From DATKPA01 sp051955985 (GTDB lineage Bacteria > Planctomycetota > Phycisphaerae > WQYP01): 64,000 nucleotides of DNA. Positions 33,495 through 41,098 of this stretch are shown here, piece by piece. Below the pieces are notes generated by a model, which was not told the origin of the DNA, searched no databases, and worked only from the letters and a program-made list of their open reading frames with translations. Every line of letters begins with the position of its first letter. Position 1 is the first letter of the stretch. The stretch is taken from the NCBI GenBank assembly GCA_051955985.1, contig JBQCGD010000039.1:1-64000 (forward strand), given 5' to 3'. A program made the position numbers and the translations under genes.

Positions 33495-35015
33495 TTAGCG
33501 GGCGAGGGTCATTTGCGGGTGGGCGGGGGGCAGGGGTTTGTTGTTGAGGTTGCTGCTGATGAGGAATGAGGGGGCGAAGAAGAAGGCGATGACGCCGAGG
33601 GTGCAGAGGACGGCGGTGAGGCGGATGGGGAGAGCGCGGCGGACGGCGAAGGGGTAGAGGGGTTCGCGGAGGTACATGGCGGCGATGATTTTGAGGTAGT
33701 AGCCGGCGGCGATGGCGGCGTTGAGGACGACGATGATGGCGAGGCCGGTGTGGTGGGAGTTGAGGGCGGCCTGGACGATGTAGAGTTTGGCGAGGAAGCC
33801 GATGGTGAGGGGCATGCCGATGAGGGAGAAGAGGCAGAGGGAGAGGGTGAGTGCGGCGGCGGGATATTCGCGGGCGATGCCGGCGAGGTCGTCGAGGTCT
33901 TCGGCGCTGTCGGCCTTGCCCTGGAGGGAGATGAGAACGGCGAAGGCGCCCATGTTCATGAGGGCGTAGCTGGTGAGGTAGAAGAGGGTGGAATCGACGC
34001 CGTCCATGCCGTTGGGGGTGAGTGCGCCGGGTCCGGCGACGAGGCCGACGAGCATGTAGCCGGAGTGGGCGATGGAGGAGTAGGCGAGCATGCGTTTGAT
34101 GTTGCGTTGGAGGAGGGCGAGGACGTTGCCGACGGTCATGGTGAGGATGGCGATGACGCTCATGACGGCGAGGAGTGTGGAGCCGGGGGTGACGACGTGG
34201 GGGACGAGGTTCCAGTTGAAGTCGATGAGGGTGAGGGTGGAGATGATGGCGACCATGCCGGCGGTTTTGGGGGCGAAGGCGAGGTAGGCGGTGACGGGGG
34301 TGGCGGCGCCCTGGTAGACGTCGGGGGTGTAGAAGTGGAGGGGGACGGCGGCGATTTTGTAGCAGACGCCGAGGATGACCATGAGGAGGCCGATCAGGGC
34401 GAGGGGGGTGACGGGGTGGGAGAGGAAGTAGGCGTGGATATCGGCGAAGCGTGTGACGCCGGTGGCGCCGTAGAGGTAGGAGAAGCCGAAGAGGAAGATG
34501 GCGGCGGCGAGTGCACCGAGGAAGAAGTATTTAACGCCGGCTTCCTGGGCGATGATCTGGGAGCGGCTGGTGGCGACGAGGATGTAGGTGGGGATGGAGA
34601 CGAGTTCGAGGGCGAGGAACATCCAGAGGAGGTCGTTGACCTTGCCCATCATGGCGACGCCGGCGATGGAGAAGAGGAGCATGCCGAAGTATTCGCCGCG
34701 GTAGTTGATGTCGGGCCTGGAGGGTTCATTCTGGGAGGGCATGTTCCAGGAGGCGAGGACGGAGAAGAAGCCGATGAGGCAGGCGAGCATGGTGATGTAG
34801 TTGGGGGAGAAGTAGAGTGCGTGGGGGAAGGCGTTGCGGGGGTAGGCCATGCCGGAGGTCCAGGCGACGGCGAGAGCGACGAGGCAGGCGATGGCGGCGA
34901 GGACCTGGGTGGACTTGCGGACGGCATCGCGCGAGGAGAGGCCGAGGAGGGTGGCGGCGCAGGCGGCGACGATGAGGATGATCTCGGGGAGGAGGTATTG
35001 GACGGCGATTTCCAT
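33495..35015 (-). CDS. nuoN: NADH-quinone oxidoreductase subunit N
   Basis: A 506-residue antiporter-like membrane subunit of complex I with about 14 helices. NuoN identity is shown by QEAGVKYFFLGALAAAIFLF plus GFSYLYGATGV, and by the conserved Lys/Glu region LWMFLALELVSIPTYILV. It directly follows nuoL (59-base gap) where nuoM would normally stand. A heptamer repeat occupies that gap. Third positions on the coding strand are almost all C. Confidence 0.95.
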   Translation of the reverse strand: MEIAVQYLLPEIILIVAACAATLLGLSSRDAVRKSTQVLAAIACLVALAVAWTSGMAYPRNAFPHALYFSPNYITMLACLIGFFSVLASWNMPSQNEPSRPDINYRGEYFGMLLFSIAGVAMMGKVNDLLWMFLALELVSIPTYILVATSRSQIIAQEAGVKYFFLGALAAAIFLFGFSYLYGATGVTRFADIHAYFLSHPVTPLALIGLLMVILGVCYKIAAVPLHFYTPDVYQGAATPVTAYLAFAPKTAGMVAIISTLTLIDFNWNLVPHVVTPGSTLLAVMSVIAILTMTVGNVLALLQRNIKRMLAYSSIAHSGYMLVGLVAGPGALTPNGMDGVDSTLFYLTSYALMNMGAFAVLISLQGKADSAEDLDDLAGIAREYPAAALTLSLCLFSLIGMPLTIGFLAKLYIVQAALNSHHTGLAIIVVLNAAIAAGYYLKIIAAMYLREPLYPFAVRRALPIRLTAVLCTLGVIAFFFAPSFLISSNLNNKPLPPAHPQMTLAR

Positions 35016-35032
35016 TCGGGGGTCCTGGAAGA

Positions 35033-35060
35033 GTGGTCAGTGGTCAGTGGTCAGTGGCCA
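35033..35060. repeat. Heptamer tandem repeat, unit GTGGTCA, 4 copies
   Basis: GTGGTCA three times, then GTGGCCA, between nuoL stop and nuoN start, exactly where nuoM is expected in a standard nuo operon. Confidence 0.8.
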
Positions 35061-35074
35061 GTCAGTCCTTTTGG

Positions 35075-37273
35075 TCAGGGGCGGAGGAGGTACATGACGA
35101 GGAGGACGATGGCGGCGACGCCGGCGATCATGCCGACGGCGTAGCGTTGGAGGACGCCGCGTTGCGTGGGTTTGAGGGAGTAGCCGACGACCTGGGGGAC
35201 GAAGGAGATGAAGAAGACGACGCCGTCGATGATGTACTTATCGAACATGGCGAAGATGAGGGCGAGGATCCAGATGGGTTTGAGGATGAGGGCGTTGTAG
35301 AGTTCGTCGAAGTACCACTTGTTGGAGAGGAAGGTGACGAGGGGGCGGAGGCGGGAGGCGACGGTGTCGGCGGCGCGGCGGTTGGCGAGGTAGAAGTAGT
35401 AAGCGAGGGCGATGCCGGTGATGGGGAGGATGAAGCCGAGGGCGAGGAGGAGGCCTTCGCTGACGCGTTCGACGGGTTCGCTGCTCTCGATGCCGGTGTT
35501 TTCGGAGACGTGGGCGGCGGCGGTGGCGACGGTGTTGCCGACATGCTCGGCGACCTGGGCGGCGGGCGCGATGGCTTTGTTCAGGAAGGGGTGCAGCCAG
35601 TCGCCGGTCCTGGGCCAGCCGAGGTAGCCGGCGCCGATGGCGCCGATGCAGAGGACGAGGAGGGGGAGCCACATGACGGGGGGTCCGTCGTCGGGTCCGT
35701 GGGCGTCTTCATCGTGGCCGTGGGAAGCGGTTTTGGCGACGCCGACCATGTTTTCGCCGTGGGAGGCTTCTTCGTGTCCCTGCTTGGCGTGGATGGTGTC
35801 GACGCCTTCGTGGGGAACCTGGGGGCCGACGTCGAGGAGGAAGGGGGATTCTTCATGGTGGCCGGCGGTGGCGGGGAGCTGGAGGGGGCCGAAGAAGACT
35901 TTGAAGTAAGCACGGAAGGTGTAGAAAGCGGTCATGAGGGCGACGAGGAGGGCAACGAGGCCGAGGGCGAAGCCGGGGCCGTGGGTGGAGTTGATCGCAC
36001 TGGAGATGATTTCGTCCTTGGAGAAGAAGCCGGAGAAGCCGGGGAAGCCGGAGAGTGCGAGGCAGCCGATGAGCGTGGTGACGGCGGTGATGGGCATGAC
36101 CTTGCGGATGCCGGACATTTTGCGGATGTCGAGTTCGCCGCCCATGGCGTGCATGACCGAGCCTGCGGAGAGGAAGAGGAGGGCTTTGAAGAAGGCGTGG
36201 GTGAAGACGTGGAAGACGGCGGAGGTGGCGGCGGAGACGCCGAGGCCGAGGAACATGTAACCGAGCTGGGAGAGGGTGGAGTAGGCCCAGATGCGTTTGA
36301 GGTCATAGGTGCAGAGGGCGATGGAGGCGGCCATGAAGGCGGTGAAGCAGCCGACGCAGGCGACGATGTCGAGGGCGGTGAAGTGGAAGGTGTTGCCGAA
36401 GAGGGTCCATTGGAAGAAGTTGTCGGGGCCCATGGTGAAAAGGGGCATGGTGCGGGCGATGAGGTAGATGCCGGCGGTGACCATGGTGGCGGCGTGGATG
36501 AGTGCGGAGACGGGGGTGGGGCCTTCCATGGCGTCGGGAAGCCAGACGTGGAGGGGGAACTGGGCAGACTTGCCGAAGGCGCCGAGCATGAGGCAGAGGG
36601 GGATGTAGCGGAGGACGGGCATGAGGTTGCTCATGCGCTGGGTGTCATGGAGCTGGGCGAAGATGGCGGAGAATTCGAGGGTGCCGAAGTATTTGTAGAT
36701 GAGGAAGATGCCGATGAGGAGGCCGAAGTCGCCGACGCGGTTGGTGATGAAGGCTTTTTTGGCGGCGGCGACGGCGGAGGGGCGGGGGTAGTAGTAGCCG
36801 ATGAGGAGGTAGGAGGCGAGGCCGACGCCTTCCCATCCGATGAAGAGGACGAGGAGGTTGTTTCCCATGACGAGGGTGGTCATGAAGAAGACGAAGATGG
36901 AGAGGAAGGCGAAGAAGCGGAAGTAACCGTAGTCGCCCTTCATGTAGCCGACGGCGTAGATGAAGATGAGGAGGCCGATGCCGGTGACGAAAGTGAGGTA
37001 GAGGGCGGTGAGCTGGTCGATGGTGTAGGCGGCGTTGATATGGAAGTTGCCGGCGGTGAACCAGTCGAAGAGGGAGACGTTGCGGATGGGATCGGCGCCG
37101 GTGGAGAGGCCGATGAGGAGGGAGAGCGCGAGGATGAAGGAGAAGATCATGGCGAGGATGGCGGGGACGTGGGCGTAGGGCTTGATTTTGTAGCCGACGA
37201 GGCCGATGAGGGCGCAGGCGATGAGGGGGGCGAGGGGGATGAGCCAGGCGTTGTGGGCGGCGTATTGGAACAC
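35075..37273 (-). CDS. nuoL: NADH-quinone oxidoreductase subunit L
   Basis: The 732-residue proton-pumping subunit with the long lateral helix. Typical blocks: FLSIFVFFMTTLVMGNNLLV, FIGWEGVGLASYLLIG, HVWLPDAMEGPTPVSALIHA and KRIWAYSTLSQLGYMFLG. It is over 100 residues longer than E. coli NuoL, mainly through a His/Asp/Glu-rich hydrophilic loop (HHEE, HGENM, HGHDEDAHGPDD; about residues 465-545) between late helices. nuoK is upstream across a repeat-filled 121-base gap. Confidence 0.96.
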   Translation of the reverse strand: MFQYAAHNAWLIPLAPLIACALIGLVGYKIKPYAHVPAILAMIFSFILALSLLIGLSTGADPIRNVSLFDWFTAGNFHINAAYTIDQLTALYLTFVTGIGLLIFIYAVGYMKGDYGYFRFFAFLSIFVFFMTTLVMGNNLLVLFIGWEGVGLASYLLIGYYYPRPSAVAAAKKAFITNRVGDFGLLIGIFLIYKYFGTLEFSAIFAQLHDTQRMSNLMPVLRYIPLCLMLGAFGKSAQFPLHVWLPDAMEGPTPVSALIHAATMVTAGIYLIARTMPLFTMGPDNFFQWTLFGNTFHFTALDIVACVGCFTAFMAASIALCTYDLKRIWAYSTLSQLGYMFLGLGVSAATSAVFHVFTHAFFKALLFLSAGSVMHAMGGELDIRKMSGIRKVMPITAVTTLIGCLALSGFPGFSGFFSKDEIISSAINSTHGPGFALGLVALLVALMTAFYTFRAYFKVFFGPLQLPATAGHHEESPFLLDVGPQVPHEGVDTIHAKQGHEEASHGENMVGVAKTASHGHDEDAHGPDDGPPVMWLPLLVLCIGAIGAGYLGWPRTGDWLHPFLNKAIAPAAQVAEHVGNTVATAAAHVSENTGIESSEPVERVSEGLLLALGFILPITGIALAYYFYLANRRAADTVASRLRPLVTFLSNKWYFDELYNALILKPIWILALIFAMFDKYIIDGVVFFISFVPQVVGYSLKPTQRGVLQRYAVGMIAGVAAIVLLVMYLLRP

Positions 37274-37292
37274 GAAGGACTCCGTGGGGTTT

Positions 37293-37389
37293 GTTAAATG
37301 GTTAAATGGTTAAGTAGTTAAGTAGGGTGGGCATATCAGATTTTTCTCGCATAACGTACTTAACCATTTAACCACTTAACTACTTAACC
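37293..37389. repeat. Octamer tandem repeats in opposite orientation (nuoK-nuoL gap)
   Basis: GTTAAATG, GTTAAATG, GTTAAGTA, GTTAAGTA (37293-37324), then ACTTAACC, ATTTAACC, ACTTAACT, ACTTAACC (37358-37389). The two arrays are roughly reverse complements and could pair as a long imperfect hairpin. They take up nearly the whole gap. Same family as 58934-58957. Confidence 0.8.
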
Positions 37390-37394
37390 GTCTG

Positions 37395-37703
37395 TTAGCC
37401 TTGCATTTCTGACCATTCGTCCGCGTTCAGCGTCGCACGCTTCCGGAATAACAGCACGACCAACCCAAGCGCCAGCGACGCTTCGGCGGCGGCGATGGTG
37501 AGCATGAAGATGACGAAGGACTGGCCGGAGGGGTTCATGTGGTAGCGGGAGAAGGCGATGAGGTTGATGCCGACGCCCTGGAACATGAGTTCGGTGCAGA
37601 GGAACATGATGATCATGTTGCGGCGGGCGAGGAAGCCGACGAGGCCGATGACGAAGAGGATCGCGCCCAGGGCGAGGTAGTGATAGAGTTCGATCTGGCT
37701 CAT
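37395..37703 (-). CDS. nuoK: NADH-quinone oxidoreductase subunit K
   Basis: A 102-residue subunit with three membrane helices. The conserved buried Glu residues are present in MFLCTELMFQGVGINLIAF and IAAAEASLALGLVVLL. The start at 37703 follows GGAGG closely and matches the family's usual length and N-terminus. The open frame extends upstream, but that part is antisense-like Pro/Ser-rich translation. It lies 28 bases downstream of nuoJ. Confidence 0.95.
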   Translation of the reverse strand: MSQIELYHYLALGAILFVIGLVGFLARRNMIIMFLCTELMFQGVGINLIAFSRYHMNPSGQSFVIFMLTIAAAEASLALGLVVLLFRKRATLNADEWSEMQG

Positions 37704-37731
37704 GAGGCCTCCGGGGCGGTTGGGGGGGGGG

Positions 37732-38580
37732 CTACTCGGCGGGGATCTGGCCGGTGCCGAGGATATCGATGGCCTGGTTCTTGCGGGCGATGACGACGGC
37801 GCCGACGAGGGCGATGGTGAGGAGGACGCCGGCGAGTTCGAGGGAGAGGGCGTAGTGGGAATAAAGGTCAGCGCCGAGGACCTGGACGTTCGAGGGGGTG
37901 ACGGGTTCGGGGGCGGCGGTGGCGGCGGGAAGGGTGGTGGGCGGGATGGAGAGGTCTTCGCCGTGGGGACCGACGCCGAGGCTGGCTGCCATGAGGGGAT
38001 CGGGGTGGCGGGAGGCCTCGGCGATGGTGCGGCCGTTGGTGGGGAGGAGGACCTGGAGGACGGTGCCGAGGAGGACGAAGGAGACGAGGACGCTGGCGAA
38101 GGGTTCGGCGGCGTGGCGGTCGTAGATGGGGGGTGCTTCGCCGGAGCCCTGGCTGGCGAGCATGATGACGAAGACGTAGGTGACGAGGATGGCGCCGGCG
38201 TAGATGATGATGAGGACGATGGCCATAAACTCAGCCAGGAGCAGGACAAAGATGCCGGCGCCGGCGAGGGTCACGAGGACGAAATAGAGGGCGGCGTAGA
38301 CAGGTTTGGGCTGGCAGACGACGCCGACGGAGCCGGCGATCATGATGGCGGCGAAGAGGTAGAAGTAGACGGGGGGCGTGCCGGTGGTGGTGGTGCCGAG
38401 GGCGCCGCCGGCGGTGGTAAGGCCGGTGGTGGCGATGTGGACCATATAGAGGAAGAAGCCGGCAAGTGCCATCACGGAGAGGAGCACGCCGAGGCGGGCG
38501 ATTGGCGCGCGTTCGCGCGGCATCATGAGGTAAAGACCTATCGCGCCGAGGGCGGTGGCTGCCAGGAGGGCATAATCCAT
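37732..38580 (-). CDS. nuoJ: NADH-quinone oxidoreductase subunit J
   Basis: A 282-residue membrane subunit of complex I. The conserved helix with its pi-bulge region is seen in FVLLLAEFMAIVLIIIYAGA followed by ILVTYVFVIML. It is longer than E. coli NuoJ (184) because of an extended Gly/Thr loop near residue 50 and a periplasmic-type loop near 170-240. The start at 38580 is chosen by comparison with family N-termini; no Shine-Dalgarno is visible there. It is the first gene of nuoJKL-N. Confidence 0.92.
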   Translation of the reverse strand: MDYALLAATALGAIGLYLMMPRERAPIARLGVLLSVMALAGFFLYMVHIATTGLTTAGGALGTTTTGTPPVYFYLFAAIMIAGSVGVVCQPKPVYAALYFVLVTLAGAGIFVLLLAEFMAIVLIIIYAGAILVTYVFVIMLASQGSGEAPPIYDRHAAEPFASVLVSFVLLGTVLQVLLPTNGRTIAEASRHPDPLMAASLGVGPHGEDLSIPPTTLPAATAAPEPVTPSNVQVLGADLYSHYALSLELAGVLLTIALVGAVVIARKNQAIDILGTGQIPAE

Positions 38581-38933
38581 AGGAGGGCGTGTCCTTGCAC
38601 AGTTGCCAGCCGGTTGATGCCGGCTCCCAAACGACGGCTTCCCGGGGCCTGGTCCGGGGTGCAGGAGCACGGCGGGCGCATGCGAAGTAGGGAAACCTCC
38701 GTCGGGGATGGAGGAAGCGCGAATTATCGTGCAAAACGTCACAAATGCAAGGGAGGGGACCGCCTCGCAGGCTCCCTCTTTATGGATTGGGGGGTCGGCC
38801 CGGTGGGCGGGTAGGTTTGTACCCGAGCGGGTATTAGGGGGGAGGTGCTCTACCCCTGCGGGGAGAAATCGTTTATCCTTTTCGCCTTCATTCCCGGTTG
38901 TCAAAGATTTGAATGCTAAAGGATGGAAACGGT
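38581..38933. other. Divergent intergenic region between nuoJ and the sugar kinase
   Basis: About 350 bases with no convincing gene. It should hold the promoters of nuoJKLN (minus) and the kinase (plus). I could not place a -35/-10 pair with confidence. Confidence 0.4.
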
Positions 38934-40022
38934 ATGCCGCTCAACATCAAGCCCAAGGAAGCCACGCAACTCGACCTCGTTTCGCTCGGCGAATGCATGA
39001 TCCGTCTTTCGCCACCGGGGCATGGCCGCATTGAATTCGCCAACACGCTGGAAGTGTGGGTGGGCGGCGGGGAATACAACGTGGCGTATGCGTTGTCGCG
39101 GCTGGGTCTTCGGACGGGGTGGACGAGCCGGCTGGTGGATAACCCGCTGGGGCACCTGGTCCTGAACCATGCCCGGTCGGTGGGCGTGGATGTGCAGCAC
39201 GTGAACGTGGCGAAGTATGACGGCGTGGGGACGGCGGACCGAATCGGGCTGAATTTCACGGAAGTGGGGACGGGGGTGCGGGCGTCGGTGACGATGTATG
39301 ACCGCGGGCATTCGGCGGCGATGCACATGAAGCCGACGGATGTGGACTTTGATGCCCTCTTCAGCAAGCGCGGGGTGCGGTGGCTACACACCGGCGGGAT
39401 CTTCACGGCCCTGTCGGACACGACGGCGGCGACGGTGAAGGAAGCGCTGGTGAAGGCGAAATCGAACGGGACGATCACGTCGTATGACCTGAACTTCCGC
39501 TCGAAGTTGTGGAGCGCCCAGAAGGCGCAGGCGGTGACGAAGGACCTGATCCAGTACGTGGACTGCCTCATCGGGAACGAAGAGGACTTCCAGAAGGTGC
39601 TGGGCTTCGAGGTGGAAGGGGTGGATGAAGAGAACCTGGGGGCGCTGGACACGTCGGCGTACAAGAAGATGGTGGAGAAGGTGGTGACGAAGTACCCGAA
39701 CATCCGCGTGGTCGGGACGACGCTGCGGGAAGTGAAGTCGGGGCTGATCAACAACTGGTCGGCGATCCTGTGGCATGATGGGAAGTTTTATGAATCGCGG
39801 CTGTTCAAGGACCTGGAGATTGAGGACCGCGTGGGCGGCGGGGACGGGTTTGCGTCGGGGTTTGCGTACGGGTTCCTGACGGGGATGTCGCCGGAGGAAT
39901 GCGTGAACCTGGGTGCGGCGCATGGGGCGTTGCTGCAGACGACGCGTGGGGATACGAGCCAGATCACGAAGGAAGAGCTCCTTCACGTGTTCAAGGGCGG
40001 GAGTGCGCGGATCAAGCGGTGA
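38934..40022 (+). CDS. PfkB-family sugar kinase, 2-keto-3-deoxygluconate kinase-like
   Basis: A 362-residue ribokinase-fold enzyme. N-terminal LDLVSLGECMIRLSPPG and WVGGGEYNVAYALSRLG form the sugar-binding half. The ATP/catalytic motif reads RVGGGDGFASGFAYGFL, with the catalytic Asp kept and GGGD in place of the common GAGD. Similarity in layout to KDG kinases fits the nearby pectate lyase, since KDG is the end product of pectin breakdown; this is inference. ATG 38934 is chosen (AAAGGA upstream); ATG 38913 in the same frame lacks a ribosome site. A clear terminator follows. Confidence 0.85.
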   Translation: MPLNIKPKEATQLDLVSLGECMIRLSPPGHGRIEFANTLEVWVGGGEYNVAYALSRLGLRTGWTSRLVDNPLGHLVLNHARSVGVDVQHVNVAKYDGVGTADRIGLNFTEVGTGVRASVTMYDRGHSAAMHMKPTDVDFDALFSKRGVRWLHTGGIFTALSDTTAATVKEALVKAKSNGTITSYDLNFRSKLWSAQKAQAVTKDLIQYVDCLIGNEEDFQKVLGFEVEGVDEENLGALDTSAYKKMVEKVVTKYPNIRVVGTTLREVKSGLINNWSAILWHDGKFYESRLFKDLEIEDRVGGGDGFASGFAYGFLTGMSPEECVNLGAAHGALLQTTRGDTSQITKEELLHVFKGGSARIKR

Positions 40023-40054
40023 TATCGGATCCAAGCATGACAGCAGAATTGCAG

Positions 40055-40080
40055 AGCCCCGGAGAAATCCGGGGCTTTTC
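40055..40080 (+). terminator. Rho-independent terminator after the sugar kinase
   Basis: AGCCCCGGA (40055-40063), GAAA tetraloop, TCCGGGGCT (40068-40076) and a short T-run: perfect 9-bp stem. Confidence 0.85.
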
Positions 40081-40082
40081 GT

Positions 40083-40129
40083 TTGGTATGGCTGGTCGAT
40101 GGCCGATACAATCTAGTCAGACTAGTCAG
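40083..40129 (+). promoter_or_regulatory. Promoter with direct-repeat operator for the toxin-antitoxin pair
   Basis: TTGGTA (40083-40088), 18-base spacer, TACAAT (40107-40112). Two copies of CTAGTCAG (40113-40120 and 40122-40129) lie just after the -10, one base apart. They cover the expected transcription start and are a plausible autorepression site for the antitoxin. The AGGAG ribosome site overlaps the second copy. Confidence 0.55.
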
Positions 40130-40138
40130 GAGAACTGG

Positions 40139-40510
40139 ATGGAAGGCAAATTCCGGAAGAAGCAGGGCGGCCGCAAGGGGTTACCGGAGGCCAAGGATTC
40201 GGGGCTGGCGGGCGAGCCGGCGCGATTTGGCGGGGGGCGTCCGCTGAAGCGCTGGCAGCTGCAGGAGGCGAAGGCGAAGTTTTCGGAGGTATTTGATCGC
40301 GCGGTGAAGGAAGGGCCGCAGGTGGTGACCCGGAGGAACAAGGAGGCGGTGGTCATTTTGCCGGAGGCGGAATTCCGGAAGTTGACGCAGATGCCGCGCG
40401 GGGGAGAGCCGAATTTGCTGGCGGTGCTACTGCAATGTCCGAAGGGGCCGGACCTGGAGATACACCGGGACGAGGGGACGGTTCTCGATCTTCCGCCTGT
40501 GTTTGAATGA
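40139..40510 (+). CDS. Phd/YefM-type antitoxin
   Basis: A 123-residue antitoxin. The Phd/YefM fold is recognised in KRWQLQEAKAKFSEVFDRAV and TRRNKEAVVILPEAEFRKL, the DNA-binding and dimerisation part. It is preceded by a basic 45-residue extension (MEGKFRKKQGGRKGLPEAKD) not usual for the family. The C-terminus would neutralise the PIN toxin. AGGAG stands six bases before ATG 40139. Its stop overlaps the toxin start by four bases, so the pair is coupled. Likely autoregulated through the CTAGTCAG repeats. Confidence 0.88.
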   Translation: MEGKFRKKQGGRKGLPEAKDSGLAGEPARFGGGRPLKRWQLQEAKAKFSEVFDRAVKEGPQVVTRRNKEAVVILPEAEFRKLTQMPRGGEPNLLAVLLQCPKGPDLEIHRDEGTVLDLPPVFE

Positions 40511-40932
40511 GCGTCATGTTTCTTCTCGACACGTGCGCCCTTTCAGAACTCGTTTCAAAGCATGCGAATCCGCATGCGGTGGAGATGATCACTTCGATTC
40601 CGGACGACGAGTGGTTTCTGGCGGCGGCTTCTGTGGGGGAGATTCGCCGGGGCATCGATGAATCGGCAGAAGGGGCACGACGGGACTTCCTGGAGGGGTG
40701 GTTTCGGGAGCACGTCGTGGGGCTTTATCTTCCGAAGATCATCGCGTTTGGCGTCGAGGAAGCAAAGGAGTGGGGAACTCTGCTGGCAACGCTACGGCGC
40801 AAGCGTCATCCCGTGAGCTTGCCGGACTCGCTGATTGCGGCCACGGCGCTGGTGCATGGGCTGACGGTGGTGACGCGCAATGTAAAGGACTTTGCGCCAT
40901 CGGGCGTGAAGGTTTCGAATCCCTGGCGGTGA
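40507..40932 (+). CDS. VapC-like PIN-domain ribonuclease toxin
   Basis: A 141-residue PIN-domain toxin, a metal-dependent RNase usually cutting tRNA or rRNA. The acidic residues of the active site are in place: Asp8 (FLLDTCALSE), Glu45 (ASVGEIRRGI), Asp107 (LPDSLIAATA) and Asp128 (TRNVKDF). The length and ATGA overlap with the antitoxin gene are typical for VapBC-type pairs. It ends the module; pectate lyase follows after 166 bases. Confidence 0.92.
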   Translation: MSVMFLLDTCALSELVSKHANPHAVEMITSIPDDEWFLAAASVGEIRRGIDESAEGARRDFLEGWFREHVVGLYLPKIIAFGVEEAKEWGTLLATLRRKRHPVSLPDSLIAATALVHGLTVVTRNVKDFAPSGVKVSNPWR

Positions 40933-40994
40933 GCATCGTTATCGGGCATTGGCCGGAATGTGCAAGGTTTGGGGCGAAAAAGACAAATGGGGGG

Positions 40995-41025
40995 CTATCG
41001 GTCGATAGTGAACAACATTTATATT
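40995..41025 (+). promoter_or_regulatory. Palindrome next to a -10 box upstream of the pectate lyase gene
   Basis: CTATCG-GT-CGATAG (40995-41008), a perfect 6-bp dyad, and TATATT (41020-41025). A -35 would overlap the dyad, so a regulator bound here could control the pectate lyase gene. GGAGGAG stands seven bases before ATG 41099. Confidence 0.4.
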
Positions 41026-41098
41026 TTGAAATGCGGTGAAGCGTGGCCGATGTGGGCAGGTTTGGATTTGTGGTGGTCACCGCCGGAGGAGAAAATAG

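Noticed and set aside
33495..35015. Gene considered as nuoM
   Set aside because: QEAGVKYFFLGALAAAIFLF and the LYGATG block are NuoN features, so nuoM is truly not present here.
35033..37297. 754-codon plus-strand frame opposite nuoL
   Set aside because: Acidic low-complexity antisense of a highly biased gene; NuoL on minus is unmistakable.
37704..38249. N-terminal extension of nuoK in an open frame
   Set aside because: Pro/Ser-only composition, overlaps nuoJ, and GGAGG marks the start at 37703.
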